From positions 124,001-188,000 of the forward strand of contig CAWIHA010000025.1 in the NCBI GenBank assembly GCA_963835855.1: a stretch of 64,000 bases of DNA. Reading direction: 5' to 3'. A program made the translations under genes and the position numbers. How positions within the stretch are numbered: the first letter of the stretch is position 1; every line of letters begins with the position of its first letter. Shown in pieces: positions 18,208 through 26,679 of this stretch. The stretch is from CAWIHA01 sp963835855. Its GTDB lineage: Bacteria > Acidobacteriota > Terriglobia > Bryobacterales > Bryobacteraceae. Under the pieces are notes generated by a model that worked only from the letters and a program-made list of their open reading frames with translations, was not told where the DNA came from and made no database searches.

Positions 18208-18339
18208 CTATTTCCGCGCCCCGCGCTGAGGATTCTTCACGCGGGACTGGCGCAGTTTGGCGCGTTTGCGCTTGGGCTTGCTGATGATGAACGTGCCGCT
18301 GCCGACGTACGTCGCTGCGTAGATCTTATCTTCCGCCAA
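18208..18339 (-). CDS. small basic protein (43 aa)
   Basis: A TTG at 18339 has GGAGA seven bases upstream on the minus strand and opens 43 codons ending at TAG. The product begins MAEDKIYAATYVGSG and ends in a strongly basic tail (KPKRKRAKLRQSRVKNPQRGARK). The perfect Shine-Dalgarno spacing and clean codon content suggest a real gene. The basic tail suggests RNA, DNA or ribosome binding. I do not recognise the family. The structured element at 18053-18183 lies directly downstream of it. Confidence 0.5.
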   Translation of the reverse strand: MAEDKIYAATYVGSGTFIISKPKRKRAKLRQSRVKNPQRGARK

Positions 18340-18435
18340 ATCAATTTCTCCTTGAGTCGTTCGATTGCGGCTTCCGTGTTCCCGCCGTGAGCTAATAGCT
18401 GATTCTACCGCATAAGCACTATCCTGTAAGCTGAA

Positions 18436-19720
18436 GTGAAAATCAATCGAGCATGGCTCCCCGCCGTAATCGCCTCCTTTGCCCTGGCCGCGACCGCCGC
18501 GTCGGCGCAGGCTCCCACGCCGGACCCGCTCTTCGGCAAAATCGACGAAATCGTCGCAGAGTTGGCAAAGATCTCCGGCTTGACGCAGCTTCAGAAGATC
18601 GATTGCGAACGCATCACGAAGGACCGCCTGGAGGAGTTCCTCAAGCAACGCGTGAAAGAAACGGTAAAGCCCGGCGAGATCCGCGTGGAAGAGACCGCGC
18701 TGAAAAAATTCGGTTTCGTGCCAACGGATTTCAACCTCGAGAAAACGACCATCGAGCTTCTCTCCGAGCAGGCCGCCGCGTTTTACGACTTCCGCAAGAA
18801 GAAGCTGTTCCTCATCGATCCCGGAGCGGATGCCCTCGAGTACCCGGCGCTGGTGCACGAGCTGGCCCACGCGCTGGCGGACCAGCATTTTCACTTGGAA
18901 AAGTTCATCGACCGTGCGAGCAAAGAAGATGACAGTTCGCTGGCGCGGCTGGCCGTCATGGAGGGCCAGGCCACTTGGCTGATGTCCGAGTTCCTGGCGC
19001 GGCGCACCGGCCGGTCACTCAAAGATGCGCCGATGCTCGTGACGTTGATGAGCCGTGCGAGCGATCTCGCCAGCGGGCAATACCCGGTGTTCAGCCGCGC
19101 TCCTCTCTATCTCCGCGAGACACTGATGTTCCCATATCGCGATGGCCTTCTGTTCCAGCAGGCGGTCATCGAGAAGCTCGGCATGGCCGGCTTCGCCGAG
19201 GTATTTCGCAAGCCGCCGGTGAGCACACAGCAGATCTTGCATCCCGAAAAATATTTTGAGGACGTTCAAACCCCTGCGGCCTGCACTGCCGGCGCTCGCG
19301 AGCCAGCGCGAATACCGCACGTTCACCGGCGGCGAGATTGGCGAACTCGATCACGCGATCCTATTGCGGCAGTACGCAGGTGAAGACGAAGCCGCCGGGG
19401 CCGCGCCGGCTTGGCGCGGCGGCTATTACCGGCTTCTGGAAAATACGGTCCGCAACCAGATCGTCCTGGCCTATGCCTCTGAATGGGAGAGCCCCGCTGC
19501 GGCGCGGCACTTTTTCCGTTTATATCAGAAAGCGCTCAAGGGCAAATGGAAAACCTTTCAAGTCATCGCGGAGGACGCAAATTCGGTGACGGGTAAAGGT
19601 GACGACGGCTATTTCGCGCTGCGGATCGAGGCCGCGCGCATCACCAGCCTCGAAGGCATGCAGTCGGCAGCTGAGGAGAAGCCCGCCGCACTCGATGGCG
19701 CTGGGATGCCGATGCGCTGA
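18436..19720 (+). pseudogene. exported Zn-peptidase-like protein, one frameshift
   Basis: The first frame (GTG at 18436) encodes a signal peptide (KINRAWLPAVIASFALAATAASAQA), then a domain with FYDFRKKKLFLIDPGADALEYPALVHELAHALADQHF, whose HELAH is a zincin-type HExxH motif, and further helices containing E-G-Q-A. Near 19255-19262 the sense sequence moves to another frame, which continues as FKPLRPALPALASQREYRTF through to 19720. The joined product would be about 427 aa, similar to uncharacterised Acidobacterial exported proteins with an HExxH core. A single indel explains the break; error and real mutation cannot be told apart here. Confidence 0.65.
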
Positions 19721-19788
19721 ACTGTCAGCCCATGCGGCCGCCGCCCTCTTGGGGCACTGCGGTAAACTGAAAACGTTCAGGAGGAATT

Positions 19789-20394
19789 TTGAGCCGCTGT
19801 TTGTTCGCCATCGGAATTGGTCTGGGGTTAATGCTGCATCCTTTGGGCGCCGCGCAGGTTCCGCGGCCCGCGCCGGAGTTTGTGATTCGCCAGGTGAACG
19901 GACCACAACTTCTGCTGACCCAGTTCCGCGGAAAAGTGGTCGCACTCACGTTTGTGTACACAACGTGCCCGCACTGCCAGCACTTCTCTGGTCTGCTCAA
20001 TGAGATGTACCGGGAATACGGGCCCCGCGGATTTCAGCCGATCGATATCGCGTACAACGACCAGGCTACACTGCTGGTTTCGGATTTCATCAACCAGCTT
20101 CAATTGAAATTCCCGGTTGGAGTTGCCACGCGCGAGGAGGTTGTGAGCTACCTCCAGTACCCGATGGATAAGCCCATGTACGTACCGCAAGTGGTCTTCA
20201 TCGATCGCAAGGGAGTGCTTCGGGCCCAGTACGCGGGCGAGAGCGATTTTTTCCAACCGAAGAACGTAGAGGCGAACCTGCGCGCGGAGATCGAATCGCT
20301 TCTGACAAAACCGGCGGCGCGCAGGGCGCGTCCGGCGGTTAAACGACCGGTGCCCCAATCGGCTTCTCTCAGTGCTGCGCACGGTCTACAATAG
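19789..20394 (+). CDS. TlpA/SCO-like thioredoxin-fold protein, exported
   Basis: This 201-aa thioredoxin-fold protein starts with a signal peptide or lipoprotein-like leader. The redox motif CPHC lies in FVYTTCPHCQHFSGLLNEMY (about residue 64), followed by the QVVFIDRKGVLRAQYAG strand with the cis-Pro region (YVPQVVFID). Such proteins reduce disulfides or handle copper in the periplasm. The TTG at 19789 is preceded by AGGAGG at a good distance. The C-terminal 30 residues are basic and probably disordered. tRNA-Arg starts eight bases after the stop, a tight spacing that may mean co-transcription. Confidence 0.85.
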   Translation: MSRCLFAIGIGLGLMLHPLGAAQVPRPAPEFVIRQVNGPQLLLTQFRGKVVALTFVYTTCPHCQHFSGLLNEMYREYGPRGFQPIDIAYNDQATLLVSDFINQLQLKFPVGVATREEVVSYLQYPMDKPMYVPQVVFIDRKGVLRAQYAGESDFFQPKNVEANLRAEIESLLTKPAARRARPAVKRPVPQSASLSAAHGLQ

Positions 20395-20401
20395 TTTCAG
20401 T

Positions 20402-20478
20402 GCGCCCGTAGCTCAGCTGGATAGAGCGCTTGCCTCCGGAGCAAGAGGTCGCGTGTTCAAATCACGCCGGGCGTACCA
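20402..20478 (+). tRNA. tRNA-Arg (anticodon CCG)
   Basis: The acceptor stem GCGCCCG pairs with CGGGCGT (one G-U). The D arm contains GTAGCTCAGCTGGATAGAGC, the anticodon stem is CTTGC/GCAAG with loop CTCCGGA, and the T loop is TTCAAAT. CCA is encoded at 20476-20478. The gene is 77 nt with CCA. Confidence 0.96.
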
Positions 20479-20658
20479 GGTACCCTTTTAGAGAGTCGGC
20501 CACGCAGTCAGATTCAGCCTCCCTTAATCACACAGTTGGGCGTCAGCAAACCGTCGTTCAGATCGGCCACACCGCCACTCACGACGTTTACTTGCGGGAT
20601 ATACACTTGAAATACCACCGTCACACTGTCGCCCCACGCGGGGCAGGGAGGGAAGCAC

Positions 20659-22225
20659 ATGAAACGCATAGCTTACATATTTGGAATCACCGCAGCCGTC
20701 CTGTTGGTGGTTCTGGTCTGCCTTTCCTTTTTCGTGAACGCGAATCGGTTCCGGCCCATGCTCGAGTCCGAACTCACGAAAGCGCTCGGCAGAGAAGTGC
20801 AGATTGGGGATCTGAAGCTCGCCATTCTGTCCGGTGGCGTTGCAGCCGATGATCTCTCCATAGCCGATGATCCGTCTTTCAGCCGGACTCCATTTCTGCG
20901 CGCGAAATCCTTGAAGATCGGAGTGGAACTGATACCCCTGATCTTCTCGCGCAAGCTCAACGTGACCCGTCTGACGATCGATCAGCCCGAGATCGTCCTG
21001 TTGCAGTCCCCTTCCGGAAACTAGAATTTCTCCAGTCTCGGAGCGAAGCCCGCGCCGAATGCGGATCCTGCGCCATCCTCCCAGTCCGGACTTGCTCTAT
21101 CGGTAAGACTGGTGAAGATTACCAATGGCCGTCTCTCGCTTGGGAAAACCAAGAGCAGCGCGAAGCCCCTGGTGCTGGAGAAGTTGACCGCGGAGTTGCG
21201 GGACTTCTCCGCGACCTCTGTGTTCCCTTTCTCCCTCTCGGCCCGACTGGCCGAAGGTGGCGTGATCAAGCTTGAAGGGAAGGCCGGTCCAATCGATGCG
21301 GCCGATGCGGCGCTGACGCCGGTGGACGCCAGCCTGAGTGTGGCACATATCGATTTGGCGGCCTGCTATCTCTCGACGGCAGCGGCTCCGCCGACGGCCG
21401 AAGGTTGCATGTTAAGGGACACATCAAGGCTGAGCACCTAAGACTTGTGCAAAACGGATCTCCAGCCGGCCGGCCTTTGGAATTCGATTTCGCCGTCGAG
21501 CACGATCTCCAGAAACGCGCGGGTGTGCTGAGCCGGGGGATATCCACATCGGCAAAGCCGAAGCGGCACTCACCGGAGCCTATGGCTTACGCGGTGAATC
21601 CACATTCCTGAATATGAAACTTTCCGGGACTTGTATGCCTGTGCCAGAACTTGAGGCAATGCTGCCGGCGTTGGGCATCGTGCTTCCTTCAGGATCCTCG
21701 CTCCAGGGCGGAACCGCTCACATCAACATGACGACAGAAGGCCCGACGGACCGGCTTGTCACAACTGGATCTTTGGGGTTCGACGACACACGGCTTGCCG
21801 GTTTCGATCTGGGATCGAAGATGCGGACTGTTGCGGCGATCGCAGGCATCACGGCCAAGCCGGATACGGACTTCCAGACGTTCAACGCAAATGTGCAGGT
21901 GGCTCTGGAGGGTACACGCGCTGATAATCTCACGCTCATTGCGCCCGCGATTGGTGAACTGACCGGCAGCGGGACCGTTAGCCCCAGTCATGCACTCGAT
22001 TTCAAGATGCTTGCGAAGCTCCACACCTCCGGGGGCCTCATAGGCGCTCTCGGCCAGAAAGGCGATACCACGGTTCCCTTTTTCATTAGGGGCACTTCGT
22101 CGGCCCCGAGTTTCGTGCCTGATGTGAAGGGCATCGTCTCGTGAAAGCTTAATTCAATGCTAAACAGTAACGCTCCGGCCAGCGGCCTGCTCGATTCCCT
22201 ATTGGGCAAAAAGAAGAAGAATTGA
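20659..22225 (+). pseudogene. AsmA-family protein, decayed
   Basis: The N-terminus (MKRIAYIFGITAAVLLVVLVCL, then VNANRFRPMLESELTKALGREVQIGDLKLAILSGGVAADDLSIADD) is typical of AsmA-like envelope proteins. The frame meets TAG at 21022-21024 where relatives carry Trp (-W-NFSSLG), continues open to about 21440, shifts frame near 21405-21420 and again near 21540, then reads through GLRGESTFLNMKLSG to a TGA at 22142. The same frame continues after that TGA to SGLLDSLLGKKKKN and TGA at 22223-22225, the usual basic C-terminus. Two nonsense changes plus two frameshifts are more than isolated read errors explain, so this is probably a real pseudogene. Confidence 0.75.
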
Positions 22226-22298
22226 CCGGCCTCCTGACAGCCCAAAGTCGTCGAGGACTGCGGTTGCTAGCGAGGATTTCTGAGATGCGTTCTCGCCT

Positions 22299-22712
22299 CT
22301 ATCCGAAATTCGGCGCGCTCCGTGCCCAAAATTGAGGCGCGTCCGCGGCGCGCACAATCTGCGCGTCCGGAGCCGTGTTCGCATCGGACGATGCGCAGAC
22401 GGCGCTTTGGGCATCGTTGCGCCCCGCTTCGACGCGCTTCAGAAGGGAAAGGAACCGGTGCTGGTATGCAATGTACATGCGATCCGGGTGTCCTTTCGCA
22501 ATCCGCGTCTCAATCTCACAGATCCAGTCCCGACGGCCGTCGCGCCCACCCGCCGTCTCAAAAGCAAGCCAACCGGGCCAATGCACGGGGCGCGTATCCG
22601 GGTGAAGGGATAGGAGCCGCAGGTCTGGCAGACTGATCGCGCCCGCCGTGTACAGCTCCTCCGCGAGTGATCGCAGTTCGCCTTTGGACATTCGGCAAAC
22701 GTCGTACCTCAT
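22299..22712 (-). CDS. hypothetical protein (about 137 aa)
   Basis: From ATG 22712 the product begins MRYDVCRMSKGELRSLAEELYTAGAISLPDLRLLSLHPD and continues with WICEIETRIAKGHPDRMYIAYQHRFLSLLKRVEAG, a helical pattern that looks like real protein rather than a chance frame. An ATG at 22691 is an alternative start; neither has a clear Shine-Dalgarno. No signal peptide or metal motif is seen. I do not recognise a named family. The C-terminal 35 residues are less protein-like and could reflect a frameshift. Confidence 0.45.
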   Translation of the reverse strand: MRYDVCRMSKGELRSLAEELYTAGAISLPDLRLLSLHPDTRPVHWPGWLAFETAGGRDGRRDWICEIETRIAKGHPDRMYIAYQHRFLSLLKRVEAGRNDAQSAVCASSDANTAPDAQIVRAADAPQFWARSAPNFG

Positions 22713-23175
22713 TCCGGCGCGGTGCCACGCGGAGGTCGCCTCCGGGGCGCTGCATGGCGCACCAACCAAGCAGCCATTAGTCTTCCGGCGAGCTGTGTCT
22801 CGCCTGCCCTTTATCAACTCTAAGATCGTGATATGCAGATCCATGCCCGTACTATCGGCTGCGTAAGGGAATTACCTTAGAGGGGATTTTTCGCTCCGGC
22901 GCCGCAAAAGGCCGATCCGAGCGTCATGCAGCCTGTTTTTCCCGGCTAATAACCTCAAATGAATCAACGGCTGCCGGGGTTTCGCCGACAGGCAGGCATT
23001 CCATCTGATACGAGGAAGTTGCCGTCTCTCTTCTCCCTGCCCTGAAAGGCAGAACGCGGAGTGCCGACGGAGCGGTTACCGACTTCACGGACGCGCTGAA
23101 AAGAGCGCGGGGATTGCGCGAAAGCTGGAGAGCGGGGCGAACCGCCGTAAACGAAGAAGAGCCAGTGGCATCCTG
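22713..23175. other. 463-base stretch without a supported gene
   Basis: This lies between the start of the hypothetical gene and the end of the nitroreductase gene, both minus strand. Several short frames cross it but none has a ribosome-binding site and plausible composition. No tRNA, strong terminator or repeat is recognised. It may be remnant coding sequence. Confidence 0.35.
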
Positions 23176-23691
23176 CTAAACCGCGTGAACCAGATCCTCG
23201 AGCGGCCTGCGGTAGCGTAGCTCCGGCTCCGCGGCGGGATACCCGATTGGCAGCATTGCGACAGGGATGATCTCTCCAGGCGCGCCGATCACCTGCCGGA
23301 CCGCGGATTCGTCGAACGCGCCAACCCAGACCGTTGCAAGCCCCTGCGCGGTTGCGGCGAGCATCGCGAACGCACACGAGATAGTGGCGTCCTGGACGGA
23401 ATACAGGCGGACGCCGCGCTCGCCGTAACGCTCGGCCGCCCGGTCCGGGTGAGCGCAGAAGACAAGCACAACCGGCGCCACCAGAACAAAGCCTTGCGAG
23501 TGGGCCGCCAGCGCCAGCGCCGTCCGGTGCTTGATATTCGTCGCGAGATAGATTTCATAGGATTGCAGATTCCCCGCCGAGGGCGCGGCATTGGCCGTCT
23601 GCAAAATGCGGTTGAGTTTCTCGTCTTCGATCGGCCGTGGATCGAAAATGCGAATCGAGTGCCTCTGCCGGACGACATCAAAGAATTCCAT
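23176..23691 (-). CDS. nitroreductase family protein
   Basis: This 171-aa FMN-dependent oxidoreductase belongs to the NfsA/FRP-like superfamily, whose members reduce nitro groups, quinones or flavins with NAD(P)H. The FMN-phosphate motif RQRHSIRIFDPRPI is near the N-terminus, with NAAPSAGNLQSYEIYL following, and AQGLATVWVGAFDE and PVAMLPIGYPA are the conserved C-terminal elements. The ATG at 23691 fits the family start (MEFFDVVRQRHSIR); longer upstream reading is leader. The physiological substrate is unknown. Confidence 0.9.
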   Translation of the reverse strand: MEFFDVVRQRHSIRIFDPRPIEDEKLNRILQTANAAPSAGNLQSYEIYLATNIKHRTALALAAHSQGFVLVAPVVLVFCAHPDRAAERYGERGVRLYSVQDATISCAFAMLAATAQGLATVWVGAFDESAVRQVIGAPGEIIPVAMLPIGYPAAEPELRYRRPLEDLVHAV

Positions 23692-23864
23692 GCGTTCACC
23701 AACTCCGGAAGGGTACGGCCCACTGCCGGCGGGCTCGCGGAATGCTGGCTCCGGCAATGGACAATAAGAGATCTTCCCATCCATTTTGTCAATACTCTCA
23801 CGGTCACGGCAAGCCGGAAGCTGCGCCCCCGGAGCTGGATCCGGACCTGATCACCTGGCCCGGT

Positions 23865-24068
23865 TCAACCGTCTGCACGGATCACCGCGGCCCAGCGCAG
23901 CCGTTGGGCGATGATTCCTTCCAAGGCGAGTCCAATAAAGGCGGCCAGAAAAGCGGCCTGCGGTTTCCAATCATCGTCTGAAGCGTAATCGGGACGTTCT
24001 CGACTATGCCCCACCAGGGCGCCCAGGGTTTCTAAGCGCTCCGGCAGCTCGAGTGTCCGGCGGAGTGC
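23865..24068 (-). CDS. short open frame with membrane-helix-like sequence, possibly a fragment
   Basis: On the minus strand an open frame of 67 codons ends at TGA 23865-23867. Its last 50 codons read ERLETLGALVGHSRERPDY, then DDWKPQAAFLAAFIGL and ALEGIIAQRLRWAAVIR. The hydrophobic helix and acidic pre-helix stretch look protein-like. It overlaps the end of the zinc-finger gene in another frame and has no in-frame ATG; GTG or CTG are the only candidate starts. It could be a small membrane protein, or the C-terminal end of a protein whose front was lost or frameshifted. Confidence 0.3.
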   Translation of the reverse strand, partial: ALRRTLELPERLETLGALVGHSRERPDYASDDDWKPQAAFLAAFIGLALEGIIAQRLRWAAVIRADG

Positions 24069-24469
24069 TCACCTCGCGGGCCGCAACGCGGAGTGCACCG
24101 GTGCGATGGAAACATTTCTGCGAAGGAACGTTTTAGGTACAAGTAGGCTTCCCGCGGGCCGCCAAACTCCCGCATGCCCTCCAGGTCGGCCCCCCAAAAC
24201 CGCGCCACCCACAGGTATTCGGGCGATTTGACGACGGCCAGATTTACCGGTCCCGACTCAGTGTCGTGCACGAAAACAAACGAATCCAAGAGCTTCGCGG
24301 CGGCCCCTTGCACCGCTTTGAGAAAGGAGTCAGCCTGATCCAGCCGTCGGCGGCAGCGCTGGCAGATGAGCAAATGCTCTTCCAATCGTGCCAGTCTGGG
24401 CCCAGACAGCCTGCCCATCGCATAACTTTCCAGGGCCTCTTCGCGCGGATGCCGCTCTCGTGCCGGCAC
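24032..24469 (-). CDS. zf-HC2-like zinc-finger protein
   Basis: This 145-aa protein has an N-terminal anti-sigma-like zinc finger: a helix (REEALESYAMGRLSGPRLARLEEH) followed by H-x3-C-x2-C (HLLICQRC). Proteins of this type bind sigma factors, but no sigma gene is adjacent and no membrane helix follows. The remaining 90 residues (FVFVHDTESGPVNLAVVKSPEYLWVARFWGADLEGMREFGG) form a small alpha/beta segment of unknown role. The GTG at 24469 is chosen because AGAGG lies six bases upstream; reading from 24511 adds 14 residues without a Shine-Dalgarno. Confidence 0.65.
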   Translation of the reverse strand: MPARERHPREEALESYAMGRLSGPRLARLEEHLLICQRCRRRLDQADSFLKAVQGAAAKLLDSFVFVHDTESGPVNLAVVKSPEYLWVARFWGADLEGMREFGGPREAYLYLKRSFAEMFPSHRCTPRCGPRGEHSAGHSSCRSA

Positions 24470-24550
24470 ATTGCACCTCTGAAGACTTATCGGCCCGAGC
24501 GCCCAGCGCACATTACGCGCTTTTACACTATTTTGTGAGCCTTGCTTGAT

Positions 24551-24931
24551 TCAGACGGCTTGGGACTTGAGGACAACCGCAACCAGGTTCCAGAGGACCA
24601 GCGCCGCGAAGAAGAAATTCGCGCGGGCGAGCAGGCGCCAGCGGCCGGTATACCAGCAGCAAACCGCGAAGAATATCGCCACGATCTTCAGCGCCAGCAA
24701 TGCGCTCAGCGGCGACGGGGAGACTGCCACGGCGCAACGAACCACCGGGTTTACTTCCTTTACTCCGTGACCCAGGAACGCAAGCGTCGTCAGGATGTCG
24801 AGCACCTGCAAGTACGAAAACTGAATCAGGGCCGTCAACGCAAACTCCTTTGCCCCAGCCGTGTGGCCGGATCCGGGCTCTGGGCTGCAACTCTCGGAAC
24901 GGGTGCGTACGGCGCCGGGGCTCAGTGCCAT
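24551..24931 (-). CDS. DUF5658-like small membrane protein
   Basis: This 126-aa protein has a central membrane domain: FSYLQVLDILTTLAFLGHGVKEVNPVVR, then LLALKIVAIFFAVCCWYT and a last helix ANFFFAALVLWNLVAVVLKS. The D-x-x-T and E-x-N-P motifs are hallmarks of the DUF5658 family of unknown function. The ATG at 24931 is the most plausible start but has no strong Shine-Dalgarno. Nested inverted repeats lie just upstream at 24967-25028. Confidence 0.7.
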   Translation of the reverse strand: MALSPGAVRTRSESCSPEPGSGHTAGAKEFALTALIQFSYLQVLDILTTLAFLGHGVKEVNPVVRCAVAVSPSPLSALLALKIVAIFFAVCCWYTGRWRLLARANFFFAALVLWNLVAVVLKSQAV

Positions 24932-24966
24932 GGCAGCCCGCAACCTTAGCGCCTCTAAACAAAATA

Positions 24967-25028
24967 GAGGGCGCGCAGCCTCAGGTAAATAGCTTAAAAG
25001 GACCGGTACAGAGCGCCCTCGTACCGGT
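24967..25028. other. nested inverted repeats upstream of the DUF5658 gene
   Basis: GAGGGCGC (24967-24974) can pair with GCGCCCTC (25013-25020), while ACCGGTAC (25002-25009) can pair with GTACCGGT (25021-25028). The two stems interleave, so they form either a pseudoknot or two alternative folds. The element sits in the 5' region of the minus-strand DUF5658 gene. It could be a regulatory RNA or overlapping operator sites; no known riboswitch class was recognised. Confidence 0.35.
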
Positions 25029-25172
25029 ACTAGGCAACCTGTGGGGAGTGGAATGTGAGATGCGGCGAGTGAATCATTGGGTGGAATCGAGGGAACGGAA
25101 CGTGAAGCATAGATCGTCAATCGCAGGCAGATCCGCTTTCACGAGCCACACCCCACAATACGCAACCTGCCG

Positions 25173-26588
25173 CTAACACAAATCGAAGTTCTGGCCCCGC
25201 TCGGGGATCACCACATCCAAGCCGTACCGGCCGCGGATCGCGTCCCGCAGCGCAGCCGCTTGCGCAAGCTCGCCGTGCACCAGGAAAACGCGTTTCAAGC
25301 CGCGGGCAAGCGGTTCCATCCAGGCGAGCAATTCGCGCTGGTCGGCGTGGCCGCTCAACTCGTTCAGAGTTTCGACTTCGGCGCGCACCCGCATCGGCTC
25401 GCCGAAGATGGAGACCTCGGGCAATTTGTCTACCAGCTTGCGGCCAAGCGTGTTCTCGGCTTGGAATCCGGTGATCAGGATGGTATTCCGAGGGTCGCCG
25501 ACGTTGTTCCGGAGGTGGTGCAGGATGCGGCCGCCCTCGCACATTCCCGAGGCTGAAATGATGATGAAGGGGCCGTGCAGATCGTTGAGCGCCTTCGATT
25601 CGGCCGCGTCGCGGACGTAGCGCAGGCGCTTGAAACCGAATGGGTCCTCGCCATGCTCCACGAACTGCCGCGCTTCCTTATCGAACAGCTCGGCATGTTT
25701 GCGGAAGACCTCGGTCGTCTCGATGGCCAGGGGGCTGTCGACGAAAATCGGGATGTTCGGCACGCGCCCGGCATCGAAGAGTTCGTGCAGCAACAGCACA
25801 AGCTGCTGCGTGCGGCCCACCGCGAATGCAGGCACGATGATCTTCCCGCCGCGCGCACAAGTGCGGCTAATCACGTTGGCGAGCTTGTTCGCGACGATCC
25901 CGGGGTCTTTATGGAGCCGGCCGCCGTATGTGCTCTCCATCAGGAGATAATCGACCGGCGGCAGCACCTCTGGACCGGGAAGGATCGGCAGCCCGCGCCG
26001 GCCGACGTCGCCGGAAAACGCAAGCCGGACTTGCTTGCCGTTCGCCTGCGCCGTAACGATGACGGCCGACGACCCGAGCATGTGGCCGGCGTCGTAGGCC
26101 TGGTAAGCGACGCCGGGGCCCAGATTTTGCGGCGTCCTGAGAGGCGCCTGGCGGAACAGCGGGAACGTGGCTTCGGCGTCTTCCGGGCTGTAAAGCGGCG
26201 GCACGGCGCCGTCACTCACGGCTGGGTCCAACATCTTGCGCCGCATGTGGCGCTTGTTGGCGAACTCAGCGTCTCTCTCTTGCACGTGGGCGGAGTCGGC
26301 GAGCATCGGCACGCACAGGTCGGCGGTGGCGGGCGTTGCGTAGATCGGGCCGCTGAAGCCGTTCTTCACAAACGTGGGCAGGTTGCCGCTGTGGTCGATA
26401 TGTGCGTGCGAGAGTACAACGGCATCGATCTCCTGGGGACGAAACGGGAATTGGCTGTTCCGCTCATGCGCTTCCCTGCGATGGCCTTGAAAGAGCCCGC
26501 AATCGAGCAGGCATCGCGTGCCGTTGGCGCGCAACTCGTGCATCGAGCCGGTGACCGTTTGCACCGCGCCCCAGAAGGTCAGTTTCAT
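25173..26588 (-). CDS. MBL-fold beta-CASP nuclease (RNA-specificity family)
   Basis: This 471-aa metallo-beta-lactamase/beta-CASP protein is related to CPSF73-like ribonucleases. Zinc-site motif 2 is HAHIDHSG (H61, H63, D65, H66). AYDAGHMLGSSAVIV and LAFSGDVGR follow, then the beta-CASP insert with VPAFAVGRTQQLVLLLHEL and the RNA-processing signature ELSGHADQRELLAWM, closing with FLVHGELAQAAALRDAI. Such enzymes process or degrade RNA. Its start lies 91 bases beyond the far end of the CRISPR array, on the same strand. Beta-CASP proteins are not known crRNA maturases, so the proximity is probably chance, but it deserves note. Confidence 0.9.
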   Translation of the reverse strand: MKLTFWGAVQTVTGSMHELRANGTRCLLDCGLFQGHRREAHERNSQFPFRPQEIDAVVLSHAHIDHSGNLPTFVKNGFSGPIYATPATADLCVPMLADSAHVQERDAEFANKRHMRRKMLDPAVSDGAVPPLYSPEDAEATFPLFRQAPLRTPQNLGPGVAYQAYDAGHMLGSSAVIVTAQANGKQVRLAFSGDVGRRGLPILPGPEVLPPVDYLLMESTYGGRLHKDPGIVANKLANVISRTCARGGKIIVPAFAVGRTQQLVLLLHELFDAGRVPNIPIFVDSPLAIETTEVFRKHAELFDKEARQFVEHGEDPFGFKRLRYVRDAAESKALNDLHGPFIIISASGMCEGGRILHHLRNNVGDPRNTILITGFQAENTLGRKLVDKLPEVSIFGEPMRVRAEVETLNELSGHADQRELLAWMEPLARGLKRVFLVHGELAQAAALRDAIRGRYGLDVVIPERGQNFDLC

Positions 26589-26679
26589 AAATTACCAGAG
26601 TATTCCTGTCTGCGGCGCTGGGCCGCCCGGATTCATTCCGCCCAGTGCTCGGCTCCATCGCCGCCTGCCACATTTTGTG

